This document shows, piece after piece, positions 34,159 through 42,010 of a stretch of DNA of 64,000 bases (within the stretch, counting starts at the first letter, position 1; every line of letters starts with the position of its first letter). The stretch is from assembly GCA_017933995.1 (NCBI GenBank), contig JAGBKI010000066.1:1-64000 (forward strand). The letters are read 5' to 3'. Origin of the DNA: Bacteroidaceae bacterium (GTDB lineage Bacteria; Bacteroidota; Bacteroidia; Bacteroidales; Bacteroidaceae). Made by a program: the position numbers and the translations under genes. Below the pieces are notes generated by a model, which saw nothing but the letters and a program-made list of their open reading frames with translations, searched no databases and had not been told where the DNA came from.

Positions 34159-34193
34159 GGCGTGCGGACGAGGGGCGCAGGCGGAACGCGGGC

Positions 34194-34484
34194 TTATGCG
34201 CCGATCAGGGCTATGCACTTGTCCACTTCGCGCACCATGCGGTTTATCTTGGCGCGCGCCTCCTTGACGTCGCCCTCTTCCAATCGCACGATGTGGGCCA
34301 TGCGAAGCGAGGCGAGTTCGCGGCGCAGCCCGGCGGCGGCGGCTTTTTCCCCCTCCAGCTGCTGCCCGGCCTCGTCGAGACGGGCGCGCAGCGTGGCGTT
34401 CTCGCCGCGCAGGCGGCGGTAGTCCAGCATCAACTGGCGCACGCGCGTCTCGAAGTCGCGCAAGGGCTGGGGGGAGGGGGACAT
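34194..34484 (-). CDS. Small coiled-coil protein upstream of zapA
   Basis: A 96-residue, almost wholly helical protein. DFETRVRQLMLDYRRLRGEN starts a heptad-rich stretch to about residue 65 (LRARLDEAGQQLEGEKAAAA), then IVRLEEGDVKEARAKINRMV and REVDKCIALI. It has no signal peptide or membrane segment. A short coiled-coil protein in this position, directly before zapA and rny, recurs in Bacteroidetes. A division-related role (ZapB-like partner of ZapA) is reasonable but is inference from position and shape only. Confidence 0.75.
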   Translation of the reverse strand: MSPSPQPLRDFETRVRQLMLDYRRLRGENATLRARLDEAGQQLEGEKAAAAGLRRELASLRMAHIVRLEEGDVKEARAKINRMVREVDKCIALIGA

Positions 34485-34502
34485 CTCTTGGGGTAAGTAA
34501 AA

Positions 34503-34606
34503 ATGAATAATTAAAAAGTAAAAATTGGGTTACGCACACTGGCGGTGTCCCGCAGCATTGCCATCATCATCTTTTACCTTTTAATTTTTAATTATTACTT
34601 GAATGA
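34503..34606. repeat. AATTAAAAAGTAAAA-armed intergenic cassette
   Basis: The left arm AATAATTAAAAAGTAAAAAT (34503-) and the right arm TTTTACCTTTTAATTTTTAA then TTATTA (to 34600) are complementary. They enclose a core of about 60 bases, TTGGGTTACGCACACTGGCG and on. It has the same build as 37537-37709. Confidence 0.6.
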
Positions 34607-34609
34607 AGT

Positions 34610-35251
34610 TTACTTACCCTCGTCGGCATCAGCGGGCTTGGGTTCTTTCTTGGCCAGCATAATGACGTTGAAGGCGTATTCGCTCATCCACTCGGCGGAG
34701 TAGCCCAACTGGTGGTGTCCCTGGCGCACATTGGCCACGGCGGTGCGGACGGCGGCATCCTTCCAGTTGTCCTTGGTGAGGATGTCCTGCACGGTGCGCT
34801 CGGTCATGGCGCGCAACGTGCCTTTCATAAAGCCGGGCAGACGGAACTTCCACTTCATCAGGTTGCCCATCAGCATCATCAGTTCCTGCGAAAAGCCCTG
34901 GAACTGGTACAGGTAGCGTTGCATAGCCTGCAAGTTGCGGCAATTTTTCTTCACGCTGCCGTCAATTTCATGGAAGAAGTTCTCGGACAAGCCGTAGATG
35001 TCGATGAGCATCTTGCGGCTGCGATTTTTCTCGCTCACACCAAGTTTGTTGCCTGCCGTGGGCACCTTGAGGGTGCGCTTGAACTCGCGCAGGTCGGGCA
35101 GTGCGGCGAGGTTCGTTATGCCCAGCGAGGAGGCCATGAGGCTTTGGTAGTACACGCGGATGAGCATCATAAAGTCCTCGATGCCCCCCACGCGCCACCC
35201 GGCCTCGCCGACGCTGGGCTTTCGTCGGAAAAGTTTGCTTAAAAATGACAT
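34610..35251 (-). CDS. Conserved Bacteroidales hypothetical protein
   Basis: A 213-residue soluble protein without a signal peptide. I recall close relatives across Bacteroidales but no function. It begins MSFLSKLFRRKPSVGEAGWR, then IEDFMMLIRVYYQSLMASSL, GITNLAALPDLREFKRTLKV, GVSEKNRSRKMLIDIYGLSE, a helical middle (LYQFQGFSQELMMLMGNLMK) and LGYSAEWMSEYAFNVIMLAK, with a charged tail. It is mainly alpha-helical with no catalytic-looking motif. A promoter 29 bases upstream makes it a single-gene unit. Expression of a conserved housekeeping type is likely; nothing more can be said. Confidence 0.8.
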   Translation of the reverse strand: MSFLSKLFRRKPSVGEAGWRVGGIEDFMMLIRVYYQSLMASSLGITNLAALPDLREFKRTLKVPTAGNKLGVSEKNRSRKMLIDIYGLSENFFHEIDGSVKKNCRNLQAMQRYLYQFQGFSQELMMLMGNLMKWKFRLPGFMKGTLRAMTERTVQDILTKDNWKDAAVRTAVANVRQGHHQLGYSAEWMSEYAFNVIMLAKKEPKPADADEGK

Positions 35252-35279
35252 AAGTTGGGTTTCGGTTTGTGTTTGGCTG

Positions 35280-35287
35280 CGAAAGTA
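35280..35287 (-). promoter_or_regulatory. Promoter of the conserved hypothetical gene
   Basis: The minus strand reads TTG, 20 bases, then TACTTTCG, a near-consensus -7. The ATG follows about 29 bases downstream. Confidence 0.5.
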
Positions 35288-35376
35288 CAGCTTTTTTACC
35301 GAAACGGCAAGCTAAACGTGGGATAAAGTGCGCTTTACCCCACGTCGGCTGAAGTTTCAGGCCAAATGCGGCGCGT

Positions 35377-36081
35377 TCAGAAAAGCGTACAAGCCACGCT
35401 GTCCACAGCGGCGAACTGCCGGAGCAGGCTGGCCGTGTACGCAAGTGCCTCTTCAACCGCTGCACGGTCGCCGTGGTAGCCGTTGATGAGGATGAGCAAG
35501 CGGCGCGTATCGGGCGTGATGCGCGTGCGCATGGAGTCGCTCGTTGGCGTAGCGAAGGCACCGAGCGCGTCGCGGTAGACGGGCATGTTCAAAATATGGA
35601 GCGACCCGCGCCCAATGGCTTCATAGGGTTCTTCGTCGCGTCCCAGGCCAAGCGAAGCCTCGCTGCCCCCTACCCTATCGGCATCGATTACGCCGACGGA
35701 GCAGCCCGTGCGGAGCGAAACCAAATTGCCGAGGTCTACGGCCAAACCGACGCGGAACAAATCCTTGCCCTGTAACAACCGGCGTGCCAGTTGCTCACAC
35801 GAAGGGCGGTAGCGCGAGGGGTCGAGCCCAGCAGCGCGATAGGCTTCGCGCGTTTCGCGGATTCCCTTGCGCTCGCGGACGGAAAGCGTGTCGTAGTGTG
35901 CACGCAACTGCACGGCCTCAGCCTCAATCAAGTCCCAAAGCGGTTGCGGTGTGGCGGCGGCAGCAGCGGGACAGTCGCATTCCAGCGCGCCGCCCACGAA
36001 ACGTGGTGCCACGGCGCGCAGTTCAGTCGCGACCGAAAGCGAGATACGGCCTGCGGCGGCCTTTTTCGTTTCTTCCATCAT
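35377..36081 (-). CDS. Stand-alone B3/B4 (PheRS beta-like) domain protein
   Basis: A 234-residue soluble protein. The core matches the B3/B4 domain of phenylalanyl-tRNA synthetase beta: KGIRETREAYRAAGLDPSRY, RPSCEQLARRLLQGKDLFRV, GLAVDLGNLVSLRTGCSVGV and a closing TPTSDSMRTRITPDTRRLLI, LINGYHG. In the synthetase this domain binds or edits aminoacyl-tRNA; stand-alone copies are thought to act in trans or in other chemistry, and are uncharacterised. It starts with a tandem ATG (MMEE), abutted upstream by an AT-rich motif (36081-36100). There is no partner gene next to it. Confidence 0.82.
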   Translation of the reverse strand: MMEETKKAAAGRISLSVATELRAVAPRFVGGALECDCPAAAAATPQPLWDLIEAEAVQLRAHYDTLSVRERKGIRETREAYRAAGLDPSRYRPSCEQLARRLLQGKDLFRVGLAVDLGNLVSLRTGCSVGVIDADRVGGSEASLGLGRDEEPYEAIGRGSLHILNMPVYRDALGAFATPTSDSMRTRITPDTRRLLILINGYHGDRAAVEEALAYTASLLRQFAAVDSVACTLF

Positions 36082-36100
36082 ATACCTTATTTATATATAG
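36081..36100 (-). repeat. AT-rich motif abutting the B3/B4 gene start
   Basis: The plus strand reads TATACCTTATTTATATATAG; on the minus strand CTATATATAAATAAGGTAT leads into ATGATGG. It differs from the consensus at the CCG (CCT here). Confidence 0.5.
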
Positions 36101-36137
36101 TGCGGGATAAATCTCACGCAGTGTGGGGTAATTCTAC

Positions 36138-36221
36138 AAATTAAGCCTTAATTTGTACAAACTAAGCCTATATTTCGCCAAACTAAGCCTTAATTTGTAG
36201 AAACTTAGGCTTAATTTGGAG
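36138..36221. repeat. Array of four 21-bp units (array C)
   Basis: Units at 36138-36158, 36159-36179, 36180-36200 and 36201-36221 follow AAATTAAGCCTTAATTTGTAC, with the core alternating AAGCCTTAA and TTAGGCTTAA. The downstream flank GATTTGCGTGGG and TTTTTCGTGGGCT resembles the flank of array B. The rest of the gap to the histidine kinase shows nothing else. Confidence 0.8.
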
Positions 36222-36345
36222 ATTTGCGTGGGTTTACGCGAGTTTTTCGTGGGCTCTGTCGGTTTTTATGGGGCGACAAAACCGTCTGACTATGGGAATC
36301 GGAAGCGTCCGAATCCTATGATGAGGCTTGGGAGGAGTGAAACGG

Positions 36346-37530
36346 TCAAACCAAGGCCGTCTCGATGCAGAACGTGGTGCCGTGGCCGGGCTGGCTGTCG
36401 CGGACGTAGATACGCCCGCCGTGGTATTCCTCGACAATGCGCTTGGCCAGCGACAGGCCCAGTCCCCAGCCGCGCTTCTTGGTGGTGAAGCCGGGGCGGA
36501 ACACGTTCTTGAAGTCCTTGCGGGGGATGCCCTTGCCGGTGTCGGTGACGAGGATGACGGCGCGCCCCTCGCGCAGGGCGAGGCTGAGGCTGAGGCGCCC
36601 CATGCCGCCGGGAATGGCGTCGATGGCGTTGCGGCACAGGTTTTCGAGCACCCACTGGTAGAGCGGGGCGCAGAGCATGGCCTTGGCGGCCTCGGCCTCG
36701 GGTTCGATGCGCAGGCTGACCTTGACCTGCTCGGGCGCGCGGCGCCGCATATATTCGTAGGTGGCGCGCAGCGTGTCGCTGAGGCGCGAGGGGACGAGTT
36801 CGGGGCGGCTGCCGATTTTCGAGAAGCGCTCGGCCACGAGTTGCAGCCGCTCGACGTCCTTTTCCATTTCGGGCAGCAGTTCGTCGTCGGGGTACGTCTC
36901 GCGCAGGATTTGGCTCCAGCCCATCAGCGAACTGAGCGGCGTGCCGAGCTGGTGCGCCGTTTCGCGCGACAGACCCACCCACACGCGGTTCTGCTCGGCG
37001 CGCTTGGACGAAAGGATGGCGAAGATGGCCACAAAAAGGAACACGGCCATCACACCGAGCTGTATGTAGGGGTAGCGGGCGAGGCGTTGCAGCATCACGC
37101 TCTCGCCGTAGCAGATTTGCAGCGTGCCGAGGCTTTCGGTGCTGCCCGGCTGCGAGAGGGGGAGGCGCAACACCTGGCCGCTGCGGCGCATGTCGCGCGC
37201 CCGCCGCTGCACGCTGCCCACGCTGTCGGCGCGCTCGGAACGGGTGAGCGACACGTTACGGCAGTCGAGCAGGTTGTCGGCCTCGTCGAGCACAATGACG
37301 GGGATGGTGTGGTTGCTCTCCATTACCTTGAGCACCAGGCTGAGGTCGGTCTCTTCGTCGGCCTCCACCATGGCGCGCATGGCCTCCGCCCACACCTCGA
37401 CGTTGCGCCGCTCCTCGTCCTGGAGGTCGCGCGTGAGGCTGTAGGACACCAGCAGCGACGCCGCCACAATCACCACGGCGGCGGCCACAAGCGCTATCCT
37501 GACGTTGCGCAGGCGGTCGGTCCAGAGCAC
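36346..37530 (-). CDS. Membrane sensor histidine kinase
   Basis: A 394-residue protein. TM1 is at about 10-32 (IALVAAAVVIVAASLLVSYS). A periplasmic sensor part of about 120 residues follows, then TM2 (YIQLGVMAVFLFVAIFAILS) and the HisKA-type phosphoacceptor segment SRETAHQLGTPLSSLMGWSQ (His near residue 190). The ATPase domain has N-box ENLCRNAIDAIPGG, VTDTGKGIPRKDFKNVFRPG and KKRGWGLGLSLAKRIVEEYH. No response regulator is encoded beside it, so its partner is elsewhere. The immediate neighbour downstream of transcription is array C and the B3/B4 gene. The signal is unknown. Confidence 0.9.
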   Translation of the reverse strand: MLWTDRLRNVRIALVAAAVVIVAASLLVSYSLTRDLQDEERRNVEVWAEAMRAMVEADEETDLSLVLKVMESNHTIPVIVLDEADNLLDCRNVSLTRSERADSVGSVQRRARDMRRSGQVLRLPLSQPGSTESLGTLQICYGESVMLQRLARYPYIQLGVMAVFLFVAIFAILSSKRAEQNRVWVGLSRETAHQLGTPLSSLMGWSQILRETYPDDELLPEMEKDVERLQLVAERFSKIGSRPELVPSRLSDTLRATYEYMRRRAPEQVKVSLRIEPEAEAAKAMLCAPLYQWVLENLCRNAIDAIPGGMGRLSLSLALREGRAVILVTDTGKGIPRKDFKNVFRPGFTTKKRGWGLGLSLAKRIVEEYHGGRIYVRDSQPGHGTTFCIETALV

Positions 37531-37536
37531 AGGCTT

Positions 37537-37709
37537 TGAAGTAATAATTAATAATTAAAAATTAAAAAATAAAAGTTGAGTTACTCTTCGTCTCGGTTGC
37601 TGCCTCCGTCTTTTCCATCGTGCAGTTTCGTCGCGAAGCCCGTTGTGTTTGCGGCTGCATCGCAGCCGCCCAAGGGCAAACAGTAACTCAACTTTTACTT
37701 TTTAATTGA
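37537..37709. repeat. AATTAAAAATTAAAA-armed intergenic cassette
   Basis: The left arm AATAATTAATAATTAAAAAT ... AAAAGTTGAGTTACT (37540-37583) pairs with the right arm AGTAACTCAACTTTTACTTT then TTAATTG (37682-37708). The GC-rich core is about 100 bases. It fills the whole gap between the kinase and the Na/Pi gene. Confidence 0.65.
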
Positions 37710-37710
37710 T

Positions 37711-39402
37711 TTACCGCCTCCCCATCCTGGCCTGCAAGACGTTGATGACGTAGTCGCCGAGTTTCTCGCACTCGCTGATGACGTCCATGTACATCGTGCC
37801 GACGGCGTAGTTGTACTCGTGGGCGTCGATGGAGACGATGTTCTGCGTGCGCAGCTGGTCGCGGTAGTTGTTGATTTCGTGCTCGATGTTGTACGAGCGG
37901 TTGATGTCGAAGTCGCTCTTGCGGCCTCCCAGCAGGCGGTTCATCTGTTCGAGGCTGGCGTCCACAAGGAGGAACATCTGGTGCATGTGCTGCTTCTGCG
38001 CGTCGGTGAAGTGCTCGTTGCCGGCCAGCTTGCGGTTGATGGTGCGGGCGATGTTGAAGCACGAGTCGCCGATGCTCTCCAGTTCGCTTATCTGGCGCAG
38101 CATGGAGCGTATCTTCTCCTTCGACTCGGGCGACAGGCGGGCCTCCGAAACCTCGTCGAGGTACTTCGCGATTTCTATCTCCATGTTGTCGCTGATGCCC
38201 TCGTACTTCTGGATGCGCGTGTACTGCTTCACGAAGTCCTCGTTCTTGAGGTCGAGCAGCGTCTTGCAGATGCCGAACATCTTCTGCATCCTTGCGCCGA
38301 ACGAGGCAATCTCCTTCTGCGCGGCCAGCAGCGACAGTTCCGGCGTTTCGAGCATACCACCCGTGATGAACTGCAGTTTGGAATCCTCCTCCTCCTCGGT
38401 GGCCTTCTTGGGCTTGATGACGCGGCAGACGAACTTCTCAATCTGCGGCACGAACCAGATGAGCAGCAGCGTGTTCGACACGTTGAAGGCCGAGTGGAAC
38501 GCCGCCAGCACCATCGACGCCTGCACGGCGAAGCCCGGGTCGGTGGCCTTCATCGCGGGGTCGAAGCCCACGAGGCTGCACACCGCACCGTAGAAAGGCT
38601 TGAGCAGGATGAGCACCCAGATGACGCCCAGCACATTGATGCTCATGTGGGCGAAGGCGGCGCGCCGCGCCTGCGTGTTGGCCGTCATCGCCACGATGTT
38701 CGACGTGATGGTCGTGCCGATGTTCTCGCCCAGCACCAGCATGATGCCCTGGTCGATGTGGAGCACGCCCGTGGAGCACAGCGTCATCGTGATGGCCATA
38801 ATAGCCGCCGACGACTGCACGCAGAGCGTCAGCACCGTGCCCATAAAGAGGAACAGCAGGGAGTTCCAGATGGTCGGCGCGTTGAAGTGGGCGAAGAAGC
38901 CGGTGATGGCGCCCGTCGTGTCGTTCACCACGAGGTCGGAACCCGTCTCTTTCAGCGTCGTGAGGCCCAGGAACAGGAAGGCGATGCCGAACAGGAAGTC
39001 GCCGCCCACGCGCCGCCGCTTCATATAACTGAGGATGATGCCGATAAAGAACGCCGGCCACACGAAGTCGCCGATGTTGAAGCCGAAGCCCAGCGACATG
39101 ATCCAGGCCGTCACCGTCGTGCCGATGTGCGCGCCCATAATCACACTGATGGCCTGCACCAGCGTGAGCAGGCCGGCGTTGACGAACGACACGGTCATCA
39201 GCGTCGTGGCCGTACTCGACTGCACGGCGGCGGTGACGAACATGCCCGTAAGCATACCCGTGAAACGGTTGGTGGTCATCGCGCCCAGCACGTGGCGCAG
39301 CTGCGGGCCGGCCATCTTCTGCAGGGCTTCGCTCATCGACTTCATACCGAACATCAGCAGGGCAAGCGAGCCGAGGAGCTTGAGGATAATCATTAGGGAC
39401 AT
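37711..39402 (-). CDS. Na/Pi cotransporter family protein with PhoU-like tail
   Basis: A 563-residue protein. The first about 370 residues carry the duplicated NaPi-II-type repeat: FVTAAVQSSTATTLMTVSFV and TVLTLCVQSSAAIMAITMTL (the twin QSS motifs), with ISVIMGAHIGTTVTAWIMSL and IMLVLGENIGTTITSNIVAM. The remainder (about 390-560) is a PhoU-like helical bundle (ETPELSLLAAQKEIASFGAR, RQISELESIGDSCFNIARTI, ISECEKLGDYVINVLQAR). This is the usual Bacteroidetes NptA-like layout for phosphate uptake. The open frame starts 19 codons earlier, but MSLMIILKLLGSLALLMFG is the normal start. Confidence 0.9.
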   Translation of the reverse strand: MSLMIILKLLGSLALLMFGMKSMSEALQKMAGPQLRHVLGAMTTNRFTGMLTGMFVTAAVQSSTATTLMTVSFVNAGLLTLVQAISVIMGAHIGTTVTAWIMSLGFGFNIGDFVWPAFFIGIILSYMKRRRVGGDFLFGIAFLFLGLTTLKETGSDLVVNDTTGAITGFFAHFNAPTIWNSLLFLFMGTVLTLCVQSSAAIMAITMTLCSTGVLHIDQGIMLVLGENIGTTITSNIVAMTANTQARRAAFAHMSINVLGVIWVLILLKPFYGAVCSLVGFDPAMKATDPGFAVQASMVLAAFHSAFNVSNTLLLIWFVPQIEKFVCRVIKPKKATEEEEDSKLQFITGGMLETPELSLLAAQKEIASFGARMQKMFGICKTLLDLKNEDFVKQYTRIQKYEGISDNMEIEIAKYLDEVSEARLSPESKEKIRSMLRQISELESIGDSCFNIARTINRKLAGNEHFTDAQKQHMHQMFLLVDASLEQMNRLLGGRKSDFDINRSYNIEHEINNYRDQLRTQNIVSIDAHEYNYAVGTMYMDVISECEKLGDYVINVLQARMGRR

Positions 39403-39815
39403 AAGTGTTTGTGAAAAAGTTGTCAGCGGTGGGGACGCGCGGTTGGTGGTGGCGGGCAAGGTTTTCTTGTTACACCGTTGCTTTGCTCGTGGTGGCTTTT
39501 ACACGGCCATATTGCCGCCGCGCGGTTTGCAGCGTCGCGTACAAAATTACGTCCCCACGCCCCGCCGTGTTAAAGTTTCGTTAAAAAACTTTTACATTCT
39601 TGCAAAAAAAGCCAAGCCCGCGCGCCCAAACCCCTTTGTTTCAGGAAAAAAGCGTACCTTTGCGGGCTGAAATGACGTTAATCCCTCCAATAGACAGCGC
39701 AAAGCGATGTTTGCCAGGCAGTGAGGGGCAGTCAGACGTAAGCGTGATGAGGTATGTCTCGCCCCCTTTGAAGTAGCACGCCACGACCTAGTTTCTGCAA
39801 CGCCTTAAATATACA
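39403..39815. other. Intergenic region between the Na/Pi gene and the toxin-antitoxin pair
   Basis: This 413-base gap contains a minus-strand TAATTTTG (39542-39549), a possible Na/Pi promoter, and a plus-strand TACCTTTG (39655-39662). After the latter a 34-codon frame (39672-39776) is open, but nothing marks it as a gene. The segment 39670-39815 is less GC-rich than the surroundings and may have arrived with the toxin-antitoxin genes. Confidence 0.5.
39655..39662 (+). promoter_or_regulatory. Likely -7 box upstream of the toxin-antitoxin pair
   Basis: TACCTTTG has a TTTG at 39635-39638, 16 bases upstream, slightly short of the usual 19-21 spacing. The antitoxin ATG is 154 bases downstream. 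Confidence 0.45.
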
Positions 39816-40073
39816 ATGAAGATGATAAGGAAAGCAACCACCGTCCGTTTGCCCGACTACCTGCTGGCCGATATGAGTGCGGCAGCACGTCGCAAAGGAG
39901 TATCTGTGAGCCGTTTCATAGAGGAAATCGCTGCTGCGGCTATCTACAAACCTAACGCTGAAACGATGGAGGCATTGCGCGAGTGCCGTTCTGACGCTGA
40001 ACTTGAAGACTTCAACCCCGCCGATCTCGACCAGTATATTTATGCCACGCCTCAAACAGTCCACGCAATTTAA
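39816..40073 (+). CDS. Antitoxin, ribbon-helix-helix type
   Basis: An 85-residue protein. MKMIRKATTVRLPDYLLADM followed by SAAARRKGVSVSRFIEEIAA is a ribbon-helix-helix DNA-binding unit: a beta strand with TVRLP, then two helices around the GVSVSRFI turn. The C-terminal half (NAETMEALRECRSDAELEDF) is the flexible toxin-wrapping part. Such antitoxins also repress their own operon. The downstream toxin overlaps its last 32 bases, as is common. GC content is lower than in neighbouring tig. Confidence 0.85.
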   Translation: MKMIRKATTVRLPDYLLADMSAAARRKGVSVSRFIEEIAAAAIYKPNAETMEALRECRSDAELEDFNPADLDQYIYATPQTVHAI

Positions 40074-40317
40074 GAAAGACCTCAAAAGGTATCTTCGTAG
40101 GCCGTCCAAATTGCGGGCGTTACGCGAGGTTACGGAACACTTGAAGGCGACAGGACATGTACCGCAGGAGTTCAAGCCCCATAAACTTCACGGTGTCTTT
40201 GAAGGTTGTATCGAGTGTCACGTCGAGGATGACTTTTTGTTGATTTGGATAGACATGGCGACAGATGTAATAAAACTGGTTCGCCTCGGCACGCACCACG
40301 AACTCTTCGGAAACTGA
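40042..40317 (+). CDS. YafQ/RelE-family mRNA interferase toxin
   Basis: A 91-residue toxin. MPRLKQSTQFKKDLKRYLRR and LRALREVTEHLKATGHVPQE lead into HKLHGVFEGCIECHVEDDFL, LIWIDMATDVIKLVRLGTHH and ELFGN. The closing KLVRLGTHHELF matches the catalytic end of YafQ-type ribosome-dependent RNases (family GTHSELF, with the active His). The ATG at 40042 was chosen because the 13 codons before it lie in the antitoxin frame overlap and are not family-like. It forms a complete type II module with the antitoxin. Confidence 0.87.
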   Translation: MPRLKQSTQFKKDLKRYLRRPSKLRALREVTEHLKATGHVPQEFKPHKLHGVFEGCIECHVEDDFLLIWIDMATDVIKLVRLGTHHELFGN

Positions 40318-40384
40318 AGCGGATATAGCCTTACTAGAAAATAATTACAACACACATACAAGAATATAAACCACACCAAAACCA

Positions 40385-41743
40385 ATGAAAGTTACGTTTG
40401 AAAAGCCTACGGCCCAGCGCGGCGTTGTCACCGTCAGCATCGAACAGGCCGACTACGCGCCGCAGGTGAAGAAAGCCCTCAAAGACTACCAGAAGAAAGC
40501 CCAACTGCCCGGTTTCCGTCCCGGCAACGTGCCGATGGGCCTCATCCAGAAGCGCGTCGGCCCGGCCATCAAGGCCGAGGAGGTGGACAAGGCCGTGACC
40601 AAGGCCCTCTTCGACTATATCCGCGAGAACAAGGTGGCCGTACTGGGCCAGCCGCTCGGCGACGACAGCCAGGAGCAGCAGAACATCGAGGGGCAGGACA
40701 ACTTCGAGTTCCGCTTCCTGGTGGCCCTGGAGCCGGAGTTCGACGCCACGCTCACGCAGAAGGACAAGATACCGTATTATAATATAACGGTGGACGACGC
40801 CCGCGTGGACGAGCAGGTGAAAGGCTTCCAGCAGCGCGGCTCGCGTCCCGCCGAGGCTTCGGAATACGAGGACGGCGACGTGCTGCGCGGCAACATCAGC
40901 GAGCTCGACGAGACCGGCGCGCCCAAGGAGGGCGGCGTCTATGCCGAGGGTTCCAGCCTGATGCCCAAGTACTTCAAGGCCGACGACCAGAAAGCCTACT
41001 TCGAGGGCGCCAAGAAGGGCGACGCCATCATCTTCAACCCCACCAAGGCCAACGACGGCAACGAGGCCGAACTGGCGGCCATCCTCAAACTGCCCAAGGA
41101 GGAGGTCAAGGAACACACCGGCGACTTCCTCTTCACCATCACCGACATCTCGCGTATGAAGCCCGCCGAAGTCGACCAGGAATTGTTCGACCAGGTGTAC
41201 GGCAAGGACGCCGTGAAGAGCGAGGAGGAGTTCCGCGCCCGCATCAAGGAGGAACTCACCCAGCAGTTCGCCGCCGACAGCGACTTCCGCTTCCTCATCG
41301 ACGTGCGCGAGTACCTGACGAAGCGCGTGGGCAAACTGGAGTTCGACGAGGAACTGCTGCGCCGCATCGTGAAGCAGGGCGAGCAGGACGGCGACAAGGA
41401 GATGAGCGACGAGGACTTCCAGAAGAGCGTCGAGGAACTGCAGTGGCACCTGACGCGCCAGCAGCTCATCGAGAAGCAGGGCCTGAAACTGGAGGCCGAC
41501 GAACTGCAGCAGACCGCCGTGCAGGCCGCCCGTTTCCAGTTCGCGCAATACGGCATGTCGAACATCCCCGACGAGTACCTCCTGGACTACGCCAAGCGTA
41601 TGCTCGACAACGAGGAGCAGCGTCAGAGCCTCGTCCGCCGCGCCCTCGACACCAAGCTCAGCCTCGCGCTGAAGAACGTCGTGACGCTCGACCAGAAGCA
41701 GGTGTCGCTCGACGACTTCAACAAACTCTTTGAAAAGGCGTAA
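40385..41743 (+). CDS. tig: Trigger factor
   Basis: A ribosome-bound chaperone and prolyl isomerase. The 452-residue protein has an N-terminal ribosome-binding domain with KAQLPGFRPGNVPMGLIQKR (the family GFRxGxxP loop). The FKBP-like middle part (about 150-250) is degenerate, as usual in Bacteroidetes (ISELDETGAPKEGGVYAEGS). A helical C-terminal arm ends QVSLDDFNKLFEKA. The stretch encoding IPYYNI contains an AT-rich motif (40769-40786) unlike the surrounding GC-rich codons. It stands with clpP and clpX downstream, the order found in many bacteria. Confidence 0.93.
   Translation: MKVTFEKPTAQRGVVTVSIEQADYAPQVKKALKDYQKKAQLPGFRPGNVPMGLIQKRVGPAIKAEEVDKAVTKALFDYIRENKVAVLGQPLGDDSQEQQNIEGQDNFEFRFLVALEPEFDATLTQKDKIPYYNITVDDARVDEQVKGFQQRGSRPAEASEYEDGDVLRGNISELDETGAPKEGGVYAEGSSLMPKYFKADDQKAYFEGAKKGDAIIFNPTKANDGNEAELAAILKLPKEEVKEHTGDFLFTITDISRMKPAEVDQELFDQVYGKDAVKSEEEFRARIKEELTQQFAADSDFRFLIDVREYLTKRVGKLEFDEELLRRIVKQGEQDGDKEMSDEDFQKSVEELQWHLTRQQLIEKQGLKLEADELQQTAVQAARFQFAQYGMSNIPDEYLLDYAKRMLDNEEQRQSLVRRALDTKLSLALKNVVTLDQKQVSLDDFNKLFEKA
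40769..40786 (+). repeat. AT-rich motif inside tig
   Basis: ATACCGTATTATAATATA encodes IPYYNI in a gene that otherwise strongly prefers GC-ending codons. Confidence 0.5.
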
Positions 41744-41774
41744 GCGCCGTTTGGCACGTTTTTGGCTAAACACA

Positions 41775-41837
41775 GGGCGGGCTTGCGGGTTGGAAGGCTT
41801 TCCGCCGGACACCCGGAAGCCCGCCCCAATGTTTTTT
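41775..41837 (+). terminator. Terminator after tig
   Basis: GGGCGGGCTT pairs with AAGCCCGCCC, extended by CGGG/CCCG across one mismatch, with an inner region of about 20 bases. It is followed by AATGTTTTTTAAC. Confidence 0.75.
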
Positions 41838-41838
41838 A

Positions 41839-42007
41839 ACAAGGAGTTATGGGGAGTTAGAGGTAGTTAGTAGGAGTTAGGGGCCGTTTGGCAAAAGCCA
41901 CGGCAGCCGCCTGAACTCTTCTCCTGCACCACTCTCCCGCCACCACTATCGGCACTTTAACTCCCTCTAACTCCTTCTAACTCCCCTTTAACTCCCCTTT
42001 AACTCCC
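41839..42007. repeat. GGAGTTAG-armed cassette upstream of clpP (copy 1)
   Basis: The left arm reiterates GGAGTTA (GGAGTTATGGGGAGTTAGAG and on) and the right arm reiterates TAACTCC up to the clpP start. The core GCCGTTTGGCAAAAGCC ... CTCTTCTCC, CCCGCCACCAC matches copy 2 at 42689-42853 closely. Confidence 0.75.
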
Positions 42008-42010
42008 CAT

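Noticed and set aside
39672-39776. 34-codon frame just after a -7 box
   Set aside because: It has no family likeness, no signal or membrane segment, and would be nearly leaderless. It is more likely part of the toxin-antitoxin leader.
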